DNA of 64,000 nt from Allantophomopsis cytisporea (Eukaryota > Ascomycota > Leotiomycetes > Phacidiales > Phacidiaceae): assembly GCA_024752435.1 (NCBI GenBank), contig CP103031.1:558001-622000 (forward strand), read 5' to 3'. Of this stretch, positions 24,001-37,324 are shown piece after piece. Within the stretch, counting starts at the first letter, position 1. The number at the start of each line of letters is the position of its first letter. The notes beneath the pieces were generated by a model. It was not told the DNA's origin and searched no databases. It saw nothing but the letters and a program-made list of their open reading frames with translations. The translations under genes and the position numbers were made by a program.

Positions 24001-27000
24001 ACATACCCCTGTTTAAGCGTTTCATTTTCAGAGCTGGTCTTTTTGTCCATGAAATAGATACTCCATATATACAATGCTGACTTTGCTCTAGAGGTACCTT
24101 GCGGATCAACCCATACCATAGCCTGGGATGGCCTGCCTCGATAATAATAACAATAATCCGTCTGCGTGGCCCGGGGAACGTTCCTCAATTCGATTCAAAG
24201 ACTGGTCCGTGCTGTCTCTTATGCCGAGAGACGGGCTCTTTCAACAAACTCCGAGGCACTAAACGTTTGCTTGTCAATTGCCATTGCCATTCTGCATCTG
24301 TGGCCGAGCCCTTCAAGACCTGCGGCGTCCCATCCGATCAGATCTACTACTACTGTAGGTCTAGAATTCAACATCTTGCAATTCAAATCTGTCCTCAACT
24401 CCAACATCGTTATGGCCTTTTCGTTATATCGCACGAAGCCGATGATACGACTCTGCTCTTCTCCGCTCTCCGATGCAACCCTTATAGCTACGTACATACA
24501 CTCCCGCGTAAATTCATTCATATGAACAATATCATCGATGCAATCGAGAGTGGCCCAGCTGCCCGAAATGAGATCTCATGCCACGGAATACGAATCAGGT
24601 CGTCGTACTCTTCGGAGTACAGGCCGCAAGCATCACACTTGCATTGCTGACAGCCACTCTTTATCGCCTGAAAATGCTTATTTTTGTTGGAAGAACAGAG
24701 CACAGACAATGCAAAGTACATACGTGTTATATATCAGTAATCCACACACAGCTGAGACCGTTTGTTCAGGTTCAGACCCAGCTGTGTACGAGATGATACT
24801 TGGAGAAGTACGTATGTATGTATACGCACATACTAACTACTACATAGGTCTATGGACTCATGAACATCAGCCGGTGATTTATTATTGCAGTCCGCTTTTA
24901 TTTATTCTTGGATGCATCTGAATGAACGATTCTACGAGACTCATAATCCGAGACAATTTTTGAGATGGTGCACGCATGAATATAGTCACACCACATGTCT
25001 TTGATCTTTTTCATCGGTCCTCGAAGATGCTCGGCCTTGCAAGAGACAGTAACAGTATGATGGGTGTATGTACAGTACAATATGTAAATAATGTATGTAC
25101 ATAGCCAAATGGATATCAAGATGCGAGATTACACAGGGGATCAGGAACATCCCGTGTCTACCGCATGAAGAGTATTCGGATACGTGCAGCATCTCATGCT
25201 GTTGAACAGAGAAAGACACAAGATGGTTACACGTATTCGATCCAGCCAAGACTTTTACAACACAAGCAAACACAGAGCACAGGATGAAATGAAGTATCTC
25301 CGGTCTCTCAAGCTGCTGCTGTACAAAGTCCCCTACTGCGTACAAACCTGCGTTGCACATAAAGTACCTACACAAACTCACCGCAGTGGCTGCGAGGCTG
25401 CGGGAGCTGCTGTAATCATACATTAAGCTTAGCACTCACTCACTGCTGGTATCTGTCTCCCAGCGGCATTCACCAGCCTACGCCTACTTGGTCAACGCCC
25501 ACCCACTGCCCAAGGCCGACAACATCCATGTCGCCATGCTCTGCTACTCATGTTCGATAAGCAGGGCAAGGTATGGCAAAAGCCATTGATGAACAACACC
25601 TGTGGGCCAAGAAGAAGCTTCGACCACCCATCTCTCCTCCTCCTGGAACTCTGATGCAAATAAGATTCAGCCATATTTTCACACTCCCTTGCGACGAAGG
25701 CCCTATATAGACATAGGCAGATGGAATAACCCGGTCGGCTTGGGAGCTTCGCTTGAGGTGTCTCGCGATGCTGCGGAAGAGGCAGAGACATGACAAGGGA
25801 AGTAGCCTTGGTTTGCGATGGGTCGAGCGTTGAGATTGACCGAGGTGAGGTGCTGGGGTTGGAATTCTCCAGCGCTGTACCGCGGACTGTACGCATTCAC
25901 AATATCTGGCTCACTCGGAATACACAGAGCAAGATAATGTCATGTCCCCATTGACTTCTATATCCATGGCTCCGAGTTCTACCAAGGACAAAGGAGATAA
26001 TTCGGAAAGACTGCGCACAGTATCGTCGATGAAGAGCTCAGACAGATAAATCCGTATTATTTACCACAGCGAAGCGGGGCATCATGGGATTTCTTTCCGA
26101 CATAACAGCATCAAACCAGCACCGAAATAAGCTGAGGACGGGATATCCGAGTCCAAGCACCCTTAATTACCACCGATATAGTGCTGTCAGCGGGTACAAT
26201 GTAATGCATGCGGAGTTTATCTTCAATCTGTGCATCTCAATATGTATTCATTTGCTGGCCTTTTATATCCATATATATATACTCATAGTATTATATATGT
26301 CGTAAGCTACCAGCTTCATCTATATACATACAGCCGACCCCAACCAAGGAGGCACATCGTCAATATGATGTGCAAAAGGATGGCGTTTCCCTCGTCCTGT
26401 CAACCCAAGGTCCTGGGTCCCTGGGCTGGACCGTAGCGTGTCCGCCGGCCATCGATGGCTTGCCTACACCGCAGCCACAAGGTATGTCCGCCAGGAGGGG
26501 GCCCATCAATGTTGCGAAATCGGGATCAAGCAGCGTGTGTGTTGCAGGCACCAGGATACTTACTTACAGTAGAGTACACGGCCGTGTTTGGTGGTGTTCC
26601 ATGCCTTGCGGGCTCCTGATGGTGGGTGAGGCTGATTTTTGTTCTGCGCCCATTTGGAATGCTACCATTTGCGCTGAGGGATGTAATTACATTGGGTATT
26701 TACGTAGTGAAGGGATTGCTGGTAGCGATGACTTTAATCTTTTGCTGGGTCTGTTTGCCTCCTTTAGCTTGTTGTGCTACTACTTGCGCATATGCTTCAG
26801 CTTAGGAATATCCTAAGTAAACGATGATAAAATGAGACAATGACTATCACCTATGATCATTGCCTTACTGTACATACAACGCCGATGGAAACCATCCATG
26901 CTATCGTCATATGTACAAGCATTTCTTCTGTTGCTGCTCGTTGCCTCAATACCAGCCTACGTTGGGATTTACGGCAAATTCAGCCGATATAACCTCATCT

Positions 27001-30000
27001 GCGCCTCTTGTCATGGTCCTTGTTGGGCTTAGACGTCCAATACTTTGTGTTGCTATCTCCATATTTCTACCCGTTATCCGAGCGAGATGCATACGAGTTT
27101 AAGGGTCCTCTCACAAAGGGTAAATAGATAGAGTAGTATCTACTACATACATACATATGTACATCTCCTCTACGATGAGGAATCCTACCCTGCTCTTTTC
27201 GTGTGAGCAAGCAATACTTCAACCCAAATGTAGGTATTTATATTGACTGCACCGGTGCTATCAGTTACTCATCAAACACTCAAGACCTGGCAGGCCATTC
27301 CATGGTGGATTTTACTGCATAGTACGCTTTAACAATCTCGCACTTGGTTTATGTTCTTGTAGATTACGCAGTACAGTAGTACATACATATGCTTTGAACT
27401 TTTGATTATGGTTCTCATCTTTGAGGTTGATTCCAAGCTTATTCGACGTTGCGCACTAACGCAGATCATGTTCGTTGTGGAAAAGTCTGGATCAAACCAA
27501 TTCGATCCAGTTACCTACAGAGCATCGGTATTCGACTTCATAAGTAGTAGTAGAAGTAGTAGTAGTACGGAAAAAATGATACTTCCCCATGTGTACATAC
27601 ATACATGTGCGTACTTTACGTTTCATACTCTCATAATTTTGGCCAATGATAACTTCTTCTTACTCTATTCTAGCAGACAAATAAATGGATTTTCCAGTAC
27701 ACCGTAAAGCCGGGTTAGGCGCTTAGAATACTACCCTGAATCAAGACTATTGCTGACCGCGTACGAATATTTGATCTCGTGCTTCCGACAGCAAATAAAT
27801 TTTGGTTCTTCTCATCTTCTACTGACTCTCGACATCGTACGAGGGAGGAATCTAGCTTCGTCGGATTACGAGTTCAGCGCTATTGTATGGGGAAACTAGC
27901 ATCCCATGCAAAACTCAATATTTCACGTATGTTTTATACCTCCTTGACAAGACCCTGGAGAACTTACTCTGAGGCATGGCCAGAGCATGATAGGGCATCG
28001 CAAAGTAAAAGCAGGAAAATCGTGGTAGCCACGAGTATGCAACGCTGTACGCCTTGGCCTTGGGAGTTGGCAGCATGGCATCGCAGCATGACAAACCATT
28101 TCCACAGCAAACTCTCATAGAGAGAAGGGGAAATGGCATAGCGAAGGAGTCAGAATTGAATCCATTCATGCCATTCACCCATCTCTAATAAGAACAGCGC
28201 TAGCAACACGCACCATAAGTACTGACTATCGAAGCACGGAGATTGAGAGGTCTCGCTCTTTCTTTAGCCTCAAGATGAAGCCCCTACTTGCGATAGCTAC
28301 ATACGTATGTATTAGCTACTGTCTCATGCGCACGTGCTTCCAGGTCTGCTGATCATCGTTGATGACACTTTTGGCGCCCGAAGCCGCAAATCTTTTTTGC
28401 TTTTGCTTTCCCTGACACTTTTGCTGTTTCTAAGCGGCTTTGTCTCTCCGGGTCTTGGGTCTTGGAAACCTTGTCATGCCTCTTCCCATTATCCCGGTCT
28501 GCCATGCTGCGCCAACACAGATGTACTGTGGTAGTCTGTGATAGCCTCAAGACCTCAACCATATCTATCCGCCCCAGCACGCTCACTCTCAAGCATAGCA
28601 CGACCCCATGGACTTGGCTTGATATCGTGTAAGCGATGTACTCATAAATCGGGGCATAAAAATTATGGATCCAGTATTCGTATCATACGTTTCCATGCAT
28701 CTGCTGTACCGCAACCTGCTTACATCGTACTCCGAACACATAAAAAGAAATAATCAAGAAAGAAGACACTATTTCTCAAGGTAAGATGGTTCCGAACTTC
28801 CCCATACTTCGCAGCTGAGTCCGATTCCGATTGTCATCTATTTTACTTTCTCCCTTTCCTTTTCCGTCTTTCCATGTCTACCGACACTAGTTCTCATGAT
28901 TCTCTGGCTCCAAACGGCTCCGTTGATATTCTGCCGGACTCTTTCTCTTTACATATGGAGCTGAATGCTGTGGACATTCATGGACCAAAAGCAGCTTGAC
29001 CTTGAACTCCGAAGCTGGAAGTCTGTGCCCTTTGCTGGACATATATGGAAAGCAAGGAATCGTGTGGACTTAGCTTCAAGTGTGTTCCAAGTGCTGGATG
29101 GTTATAGATGCCAGATACGGTGTTCAGATATGGAGAAGGCTATGAAGGCATTCAGCTTCATTTCAATGCGCCTATTCTGTTGATGCTAGAGTACTACTGC
29201 GAATCTCCTTACCACCATACTACTTGGTGCCGTACTCTTTATTTCATTAGACTACTGTGACACTTCGCTGTATTTCTTCTTATTGCCATGTTTCGCCTGT
29301 TCTTGCCATCACGTACTGCTGGCTGCAATCCACGCAGGATCGTGAAAAGCCATGTCAGTTGGTGCCATACACCATCGGCTCCGTCAACCTCATGCTATCT
29401 GGGGGCGCCGCCCCCTCTCAAAACTCAGGTACAACCTCGCCTGGCACTCACAAGCATGACGCAAGCTCCATGTTCGGAAGTATAGCTATTACTGCAAGAC
29501 TATATTGGTACGCTTGACTCAAGCGCTGGGTCGATTTCACACTTCGACTTTTTCCGGGGAGAGCAGTAGTGGTGCCGCCATCAGATTCCCAGGGCATTTA
29601 GGAGTGTGATAGAAGAATCGGTTGTACGTGTTTATATCATCCACACCACAGGCATATCACAAAGCCCTGGTTGGCAGCCGTTTGATGCTTGCATTGAGAA
29701 TGAATATCGTTGCCCCCTCCCCCTTTCCAGCTGATGATCGCGGATCCATAGAGAGAGGAGCAAGAAATAGAAGGATCTGAGGGGCGTCCCGCTCTCAAAC
29801 TATGTCCCGTGTCGTCATGGCCTCTGATCAACAGATCCAACTTGACGCACGAGACTGGGGGGCATACCAACCTCTCCTATGGATACTACTTGGAGGACCT
29901 CGCTTTACATGACCATAAAATTTGCAGCAGGAGTAAAGTACCCATAAGGATAACAGGACTTAACCAGCAATGCAGTCATTGCGTATCCATTCAATTCCGA

Positions 30001-31930
30001 AAACCGCATATGGCACCGTCCTCAACGCTCCACATTGTTGCGGCCGCAAGGATAAGCTGAGCTGAACTTGACGAAACAGGAAATGATGCCAGAAGCAAAG
30101 TGACCATATACTTTCAGCATTTCGGCGACTCAAACGTACTCTACTGTGCTTGCAATCCGATACCATGTCTCCGGTGCATCACCCACATGCACCGCGAGGT
30201 CCAGGTCACACGTGTACAGCCTTGCTCCAGTCCCATACCAATCATACGCACTTGGTGTGGCGTGAAGTCACGTTTGCAGCCGTAGTGCCCTCCCATTCTC
30301 CGCTGTAATTTGGTAATACAGCGCGGAAATGCATCATCCACATGTGGAAAGAATTTGGGCTCTGGATTCGAGAACAAGAGTGGTCGTTCTTCTGGATGGA
30401 ATTTGATACGGAAACAGGGGGTGTTCGTTGCAAAGCCATGAGGAGGATACTAAGGCGAAGCTTGGTACGATCCAGCCAGGTCGAAAGTTCGGTCCGAGGC
30501 GAAGCTCGTTGTGTGCTAATGGCAAACTTCAACTCTGGATCGATCGGACTAGAATCTTAATGCTAGGTGAATAAGTACCATTATTTACAGAGAGATGTGT
30601 GAACATATCGCTTTGTTCCTGGCCAGGCACTTCTTTTCTTCCCACTTTCCGGAGTGGCAGTGAATATCATCAGGTAGGGAGAGTAAGGCAAGGCAAGGAA
30701 GGTATGGATATGTATGTTATGGCGCAGATTTCACGGTGGAGTATACACGGAGGTGCCGATGGGCGGCTGAAGGTCAAGGCTTTTGCTTGCATAATGCAGT
30801 AGACGAAGAAAGAAAAAAGAGACATGGTACATACTTGTACATACTGCCTGCGTACATACATACATACATACATTGGATGTACATAGATACTTGGACTACG
30901 TACTGGCCTACTTACATGCTTCATGGTAATAATGCAAGCGCCAATTTGTAAAGGTCCTGCAGGATTGGTAAGATACAGACAGACAGACAGACACAGACAG
31001 AATGCATGTTCCGCATATGTGATGGTGGGGGTTTATAATTTTCGTGCTTGGGATGTTGGTAAGGGTAAGGGGAGGGGGGAGGGGGAAAGTTATTGTTGGT
31101 AGACGAGCTGGTGTGGTGGTGGTGGTGCTGCTGCTGCTGCTGCTGCTGCTGACATGTGCTACCGAGCAAAATGGCGGGGAATAGATGCAGACAGAGGTCG
31201 TAGCGTTTACGGATGCGGACCGGTTTTATGGAAGCTGAAGCTGGAAAATTACTCGCCATTTCGACATTTGCGACAAACATCTACAGTCACAGTCCCATTG
31301 ACAGACCTGCGAATGTCTTCATCTTCGGTCCGTCATCATTCTACAAAGAGCTGCTGATACGTCCATATCCATCCGCATTCTTATTCCCACAGCAATTGTG
31401 CGAATAATTCATCAGTGCTGTGGAGTGATTGACACCTGGCTGCGATTGCAGACCGATAGCCGACGTCCGAGCATCCCGATACCAAAGCCGAACGACCATG
31501 ATATCCAGAAGATACAATTGAAGGAAGACTTCACTTTGCATTGCAGCGGCATATCTACTAGTACAGGCAGCTCAATTGAATCCGAGGGACACTCTCAGTA
31601 GGATACGGAGTTCGTGAGGTATACAAATATCACAGATGATATGGAAAAAATATTACGTATTACTTCATCGACATCATCTACCAGGAATTGGAAAGCGTGA
31701 GAAACAATAACGATTAATCATCCAGATGACCGCAGAAAACACCAAGCACATGAACATGGAACCAAGTGACTTCACAGCTATCCCACTATTATTCTGGTGT
31801 TTGTCATTCGACTTACTGTTGGTGTTTTCAATCAATTGAATATTTCAACATCACAATATCCTGAATATCATATATCATATCAACTTGCTATCTTACAACT
31901 TCTCCCCGAGCTTTTATCATAAGCATCCCA
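24001..31930. other. Gene-poor region up to the monooxygenase
   Basis: No frame in this 7.9 kb shows a recognisable protein domain or consistent splicing. Recurrent GTACATAC/GTATGTAC motifs are seen (for example 24,716, 25,093, 27,144, 27,379, 27,593 and 30,850). There is a GGGGGC/GCCCCC hairpin at 29,401-29,415, a TACA array (30,854-30,874), an ACAG run (30,976-30,999) and a GTG/CTG run (31,113-31,150). The last 300 bases should contain the monooxygenase promoter. Confidence 0.4.
31113..31150. repeat. GTG/CTG trinucleotide microsatellite
   Basis: GTG units turning into about eight CTG units. It reads as poly-Gln/His on the minus strand in a frame without other coding signs. Confidence 0.9.
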
Positions 31931-33265
31931 ATGGCAATGACACGACCTTCTGGCCCTCTCAAAGTAACGGTAGTAAGTATATACCTTCGCCTTTAGACCC
32001 GTCTGACAATACAGGTCGGCGGCTCCCTAGGCGGACTTTTCACAGCAATCATACTCCAGAGACGAGGCCATAGTGTAACGATTCTCGAGCGAACGCCATC
32101 TGCCCACCTGCAACACCAGGGTGCCGGTATCGTAGCTGGTGGTCCCGTCCAAACGTTCATCTCACAATTCGACCGCACGCAGACACCGATAAGTGTCCGA
32201 TCACATGCGCGGCAGTACCTGAACCATACTGGTGCGGTGATCGATTTCGAGCCCCGTACCCAGGAGATGACAAGTTGGGACCTACTGTACAACGTGCTGC
32301 GGCAGAATTTTGATGGTGGTGGCGAGCAAGCTTATTGTGCTGTTGCGCCACGAGAGGAGGGGGATGGAGATGCTGAGTATCGGTACGGTTGTAAGGTCAC
32401 AGCCGTTGAAGATGAAGGCCACGGGGTGAGGATTACATACACGGATATTGAGGGCGTGGAGAGGCGCGAAATTGCGGATTTGCTGGTTGCTGCTGATGGG
32501 CCAAGCTCGACTGTTAGGGGACTGCTGCTGCCAGAAGTCAAGAGGCGGTATGTGGGGTATGTTGCATGGCGAGGGACAGTAGTTGAAGAGGAGATTGATG
32601 AGCAGACTTTGGGCATTTTCAAGGAGAAATTCACCTTCTTCCACACCAATGGTATCCAGATTCTCGCGTTAGTGATCCCTTCTATTCTCAATTGCTACCG
32701 TCTATTATGTGCTGTAAATGCTGATGTCTGCAGCTATCTCATCCCCGGTGAAAACGGCACCCTGGAGCCGGGACGCCGTCTCTTGAATTGGGTCTGGTAC
32801 ACCAATTACCCAGAAGACTCGCCGACGTACAAGGAACTCATGACCGACTCCGACAATACCCTCCACCACCTCACACTCCCCGCCGGCAAGATGCGTCAGA
32901 GCATCTGGGACGCGCAGAAGTCATATGCGGAGCAGACTCTTCCGCCCCCTTTCGCATCTCTTGTACAAAAAACAAAGGTCCCCTTCGTCCAGGCCATTAC
33001 CGATGTACTCAGTCCACAGAGCATCTTCATGAACGCAAAGCTTATTCTCGTCGGTGATGCACAGGCAGGCTTTAGGCCGCACACCGCTGCTAGCACTAGT
33101 CAGGCGGCTTTGCATGCACTGAGTCTCTGGGAGGCATTTGGGGAGGAGAGTCCGGATTTGTGGGCATGGGGTAAGGAGGTTGGTAAGTGGGGGGCCGATA
33201 TGCAAAGGAATGGAATGAGGATGGGCAATAGGAGCCAGTTTGATGAACATCCCTTGAACGGGTGA
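31931..33265 (+). CDS. FAD-dependent monooxygenase (2,6-dihydroxypyridine/salicylate hydroxylase-like)
   Basis: A flavoprotein hydroxylase, probably using NAD(P)H and O2 on an aromatic or heteroaromatic ring. Exons are 31931-31972, 32015-32667 and 32734-33265, giving 408 residues. The N-terminus has the Rossmann FAD motif VVGGSLGG (residues 14-21) and an acidic end to strand 2 (LER). A DG-type segment with AADGPSSTVR is in the middle, and the FAD-ribityl motif GDAQAGFRPH is near the C-terminus. The RPHTAAS form resembles dihydroxypyridine hydroxylase-like fungal proteins more than classical salicylate hydroxylases. Exon 1 encodes only 14 residues and intron 1 is just 42 nt. Intron 2 (32668-32733, 66 nt) keeps the frame open if retained. 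There is no signal peptide, so it is likely cytosolic. The substrate cannot be told from the sequence. Confidence 0.88.
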
Positions 33266-36200
33266 GATTTTGTTGCTGCAATGACTTCTCCTGGTGATGT
33301 TGGTCTGCTGGTCAAAGTTCTATAAGTAGGTGGCTTTTATACTATTGATCTGCAGGGGTCTTTCATTCTAATGTCTTGCGTAGAGGGACGGATTTCTGTA
33401 ACCTTCTTCTCGAACTTTTAATGCAGAATTGAGCTTGCATGACTTTTTCATTGCAGTCAACAAAGCAAACAGTGTAGCTGGTGACCAAACCATCTAGTCA
33501 ACAATGACGTCGTATTGCCCGTGCTGCATAACATATCAGGTCCCACCGACTATTTCCTCACTCTTATAAGATGCGGCTGTGTATAACGGATGTGAAGAGT
33601 ATATCGACTTTTCCGGGGCACCGATTGGTTTATGAGTTTCGAGAATTGGGAGGAGAGCTTATATTTATAACGATCAAATCGTCTTCTGGACCGTATTCAC
33701 CCTTACGAGAGCTAGACATAGATATAGATATGGCATTATGGTCGCATCTTCAGGCATATCCACAAACTTATGGCAATTAAACCCTACCTGAATGCTATGG
33801 GGGGAGGGTTTGAGGGCAGTGGGTCTATACTAAGTACTATGCTGCTATCACAACAAGAAAGAGCGCTTACGATTTCATAATTTATCAAAAGGCTATGTAC
33901 AGAAGGAATTGTTCTGCGAGTATCTGCAAAACTATAGAGGCGAAAAGATCCTATTTATTAGTGCAACTATATCTATAATAACAAAAGAACTTTTCCATAT
34001 GCAAACCATTAAGTGATCTAAGCAACTAAAACAGTAAAACTTTCCCATTATGTATTAGAGGATCCTCGCTATGTCTCGGTCTCTACAATATCCCAAGAAT
34101 GACACCCTTTTTCTCAAATTTGTTCTTGAATAGAGGGATAGCCAGCTTTGTACATTTTGTACAAAGTGAATAGGTAAGCTTATACTGATATCAAGAAGTT
34201 CTGCACCAGCCACTCATTCATATGATACCCCCAATCACATTTCGGGACATGATTCTGACGAGAATCGGCTAGTCTTTTAAGAGGGTTTCAAGAGGTAGAT
34301 TTGGACTCCACTTGTCGAGTATCTGACTATAAATAACTATAGGTAGGTAGGTTAGCTGTAAATGCATCCAGAAGATTTCTGTTGTCTGATGGGATGGTAT
34401 CCGACATGAAAAATGGTAGACGGTATCCGCATTTGTAAGCTTGATAGTGCAAGATTCTACGTCGTCTTTTCGAACAAATACTCTAATTCTTACCTGCAAG
34501 TATGTGAGCCGCACTTTGAATTGATCTCTTCATGTAGTTTCTAACGATAGGTATCGCGGATGCCGAATCAAATTTCAGAGTTAAGGATAATATACAGCCA
34601 AGTTGATTCATGTTCCAACAACATCAATATACGCCAGCCTTGTAAGTATGGGTCCATCTGTCATATAGACGACAGATGAAGGGTACCATATGATTGGAAG
34701 TCCGCATCATCACGATAGCCACTCAGATGGAAACAAACCCGGCTACTGTCTTCTGTTATTAGTATTGCTTCCTTTTAGCTTCGTTTTTCCACAATAAACA
34801 TAGTCTGTCATCTTGGCTATTATCGTTCGTTCGTTTGCTCGAAATATTTTCCTGGTTTTGTAGGAGACAGCTATAGGTAGAGTTTTGCATCCAGGATATG
34901 CATTACCTCTACTTTTCTCTTGAGATGTCATAGTGTCTGGCGCACCGATATAGAAGGCTTTCTAGCCGAGTGCCCAAGTAAGTCTGCAATCTTCAAGGTA
35001 CCATCAATCTTTGTGGGCCTTGATACAGCGCATCAGCTTCGTATATATCATCGTTTCTTACAATTGCTATCGTTTCCAGAGAATATTGTCGTTCTCAATT
35101 CATTTGGTCTAAGCGCTATTGAGCTTGATACACACCGCTATACCACCACGCTCGTGATATCAGGTTTTTTCTATAAGATGTAGCATGAGTTTACATTATC
35201 TGCCAATTGCGGTATTTGTTGTTGTATGTTGTTCTCCTGCAGCCTTTTGACATATGTCCTTGTTATTAGATTTATATTGATAGCAGGAGCAAGTGTTATG
35301 AGTGAGGCATTGTCATTAATGTTCTCACCACAATCTTGGTATGCTTCACCATGTACTTCCTTTTAACGGAAGGAGAACAATTTCACTGCAAAATTCTGTA
35401 TTTTTAGTCAGAGAAATTACGGTGTTTACATTTTGGGGTAGTTTCGAAAAGGTCGGGCATTTACAAGTATGTCATTTCGATGCCATGGGGCTTAGACAGC
35501 GATGAGGAGGATATAGTTTGCCTCGATCTATGCGCTGCGGATTTTTACTTCATTCGACGCCTCTCTGTTTTCAAACACCGCTTTGAGAGTATCTATGCAA
35601 TTGCGTGCCTCCGTCGTTGGAGGACCGCAGGAGGTGTGTGTCGTATCGAGAGAAACTATATTGATATTAAGGTAAATCTGCTATTGTGATGCTCAAAGAT
35701 ATAAAAGCTTTGATTATAATTACTACTATATTTATTTCATTTATAACTTCTGTCTTTCTCAACACTTCACGTTCGAGTGCAAATGTTACGTCTGGAATGG
35801 GAACACGTCAAAATTAGCTAGAAGTCTTCGCTCGCAAAAGATATCCTTTGATTCTATTTCAAAAGGATCAAAAACTGCAGGAATTATGTTAACGGTCAGG
35901 ACCTCATACTTTTTATTGCGTACTGGATTTGCTGTTGATCCTCAGAGATGCAAGGTTCATCTCTTAGAGCCAAGAGGATTCGGCCAAAGTGCCAATATTC
36001 GATCACATATACAGGATTGGTTGTGATATTATGGAAAAAATAAAAAATACTCGATGTCTTTTCTTTGCCTTTAAATTGCACCGATTTTTGCACAGGAACG
36101 TCGTGTTGTGATTATGTAATAAAGCCACCGTAAAGCATCTTCGGAAATTTCATCAGTCAAGGATCTTGTTCTCCAAAAGAGCAGTAGAATAAGAATACCG

Positions 36201-36315
36201 TCAATGAAAGTCAATGACTTCCCAATCCAAGAAGACCACATGAAGACAATAAGTGCTAAGTTGCAGTATGGTCAAGTAATGTAATAAGGATCTCCAAGTA
36301 TATCATTGCAAGTCA
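33266..36315. other. AT-rich spacer before the tRNA gene
   Basis: About 3 kb with only short open frames. It reads visibly richer in A and T than the flanking genes. Frames at 34,269-34,514 (minus), 34,920-35,183 (plus) and 35,480-35,689 (plus) show no domain I know. It may hold decayed mobile DNA, but I found no terminal repeats or transposase motif. Confidence 0.4.
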
Positions 36316-36423
36316 GTCTTCGTGGCTCAGTTGGTTAGAGCGTTGGTCTCATATTCTCATATGATTATCCTGTTAACAGGATGGGCCATCCAAAGGTCGA
36401 GAGTTCGAGTCTCTCCGAGGACA
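36316..36423 (+). tRNA. tRNA-Met (anticodon CAU, elongator type) with 34-nt intron
   Basis: A complete cloverleaf can be folded by eye. The seven-pair acceptor stem is 36316-36322 with 36416-36422 (one G-U), with discriminator A at 36423. The D arm starts with GCTC, and the anticodon stem TTGGT/TCCAA carries a T-T pair next to the loop, as in yeast elongator tRNA-Met. The anticodon CAT is at 36350-36352. The T arm GAGAG/CTCTC surrounds loop TTCGAGT. The intron (36354-36387) follows position 37, the standard place for nuclear tRNA introns. Box A and box B are in the usual places, and a T5 run at 36429 suits a Pol III terminator. CCA is not encoded, as expected. Confidence 0.95.
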
Positions 36424-37324
36424 ATTGCTTTTTGTCAAATCTTGTCACGCATATATTTTTTGCCATTCCCTCAATGTTTTGGCTGAAGTGCTAAATTGTA
36501 TGGCTTGTGTGTGTTTGTGGGGACGTACTCCGATTGTGTGCGTGGATGTTTGGATTTTCTCTTTGGCGGGTCTGGAACCGGCGGTCTCTGAACTCTCCGA
36601 CACGTGCTATTAAAACGCTATGGATTTCTCAACACATATGTGGTGGACGATTTTGGATGCATGCATCACCATTTATTTACATCACTTATGAATTGATACT
36701 TGGAATGCGTATGTATAACCGGGTTCCCTGAAACATAGAAAACTACTCCGAGCATATGGGTATATGTACTCTTATTACCAAGTATCATCACCATTCGCAC
36801 CATTGTCACAATGCACAGGTCGAATGCATATTTCCAAGACATGATGTAGAGCTGCCCTCCTTGCTAGGAAGTGTTTCCGTCGAAATGTAGCATCCTCTGC
36901 AACCTCCTTGCTCGCCACCTTCGTTTATGGAGGCTTATATACACAGATCGCATCAGTCAGACACTGAGCAATTCTAAGTGTGGTTCAAAGCCCGACAATT
37001 GGTCTAGTAGCTTGAGCCTATGGGCCATTAAGATGTAGTACGAACTCCTACGAAGGTAAAATACCTCAAAGCTAAGTTTGGTGAAGAGTTTACTACTTCC
37101 TTGCGGTCGAGACGAGGAAACTCGCCGTTTGCGGCAATGGTAACCTTTCCACGACGTCAAAGAACATCCCGAGGCGAAGTTCACTTAAATTTGGGATGGG
37201 GCAAGTAGAAGTACCAATATGGGGTAGTCGACTACATGTCGTGCTCATCTTCGAAGTCCTTCATGTCTTTGCTGTCGATACAAGTCACTTCCACGGTGTA
37301 CCGCACAGCTACTGACCACAAACC
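36424..37324. promoter_or_regulatory. Spacer between tRNA-Met and the Pth11-like gene
   Basis: It holds the tRNA terminator, a GC-rich block at 36,562-36,620 with a B-box-like element on the minus strand and an embedded CACGTG, and presumably the promoter of the membrane-protein gene. No protein gene is seen. Confidence 0.4.

Noticed and set aside
24099..24650. 183-codon plus-strand frame
   Set aside because: No recognisable motif, no conserved splice pattern, ordinary chance length for 16 kb of noncoding DNA.
33266..36315. RIP-mutated transposon
   Set aside because: The stretch is AT-rich, but I could find no terminal repeats, duplication or transposase/RT motif by eye; an RIP index calculation would be needed.
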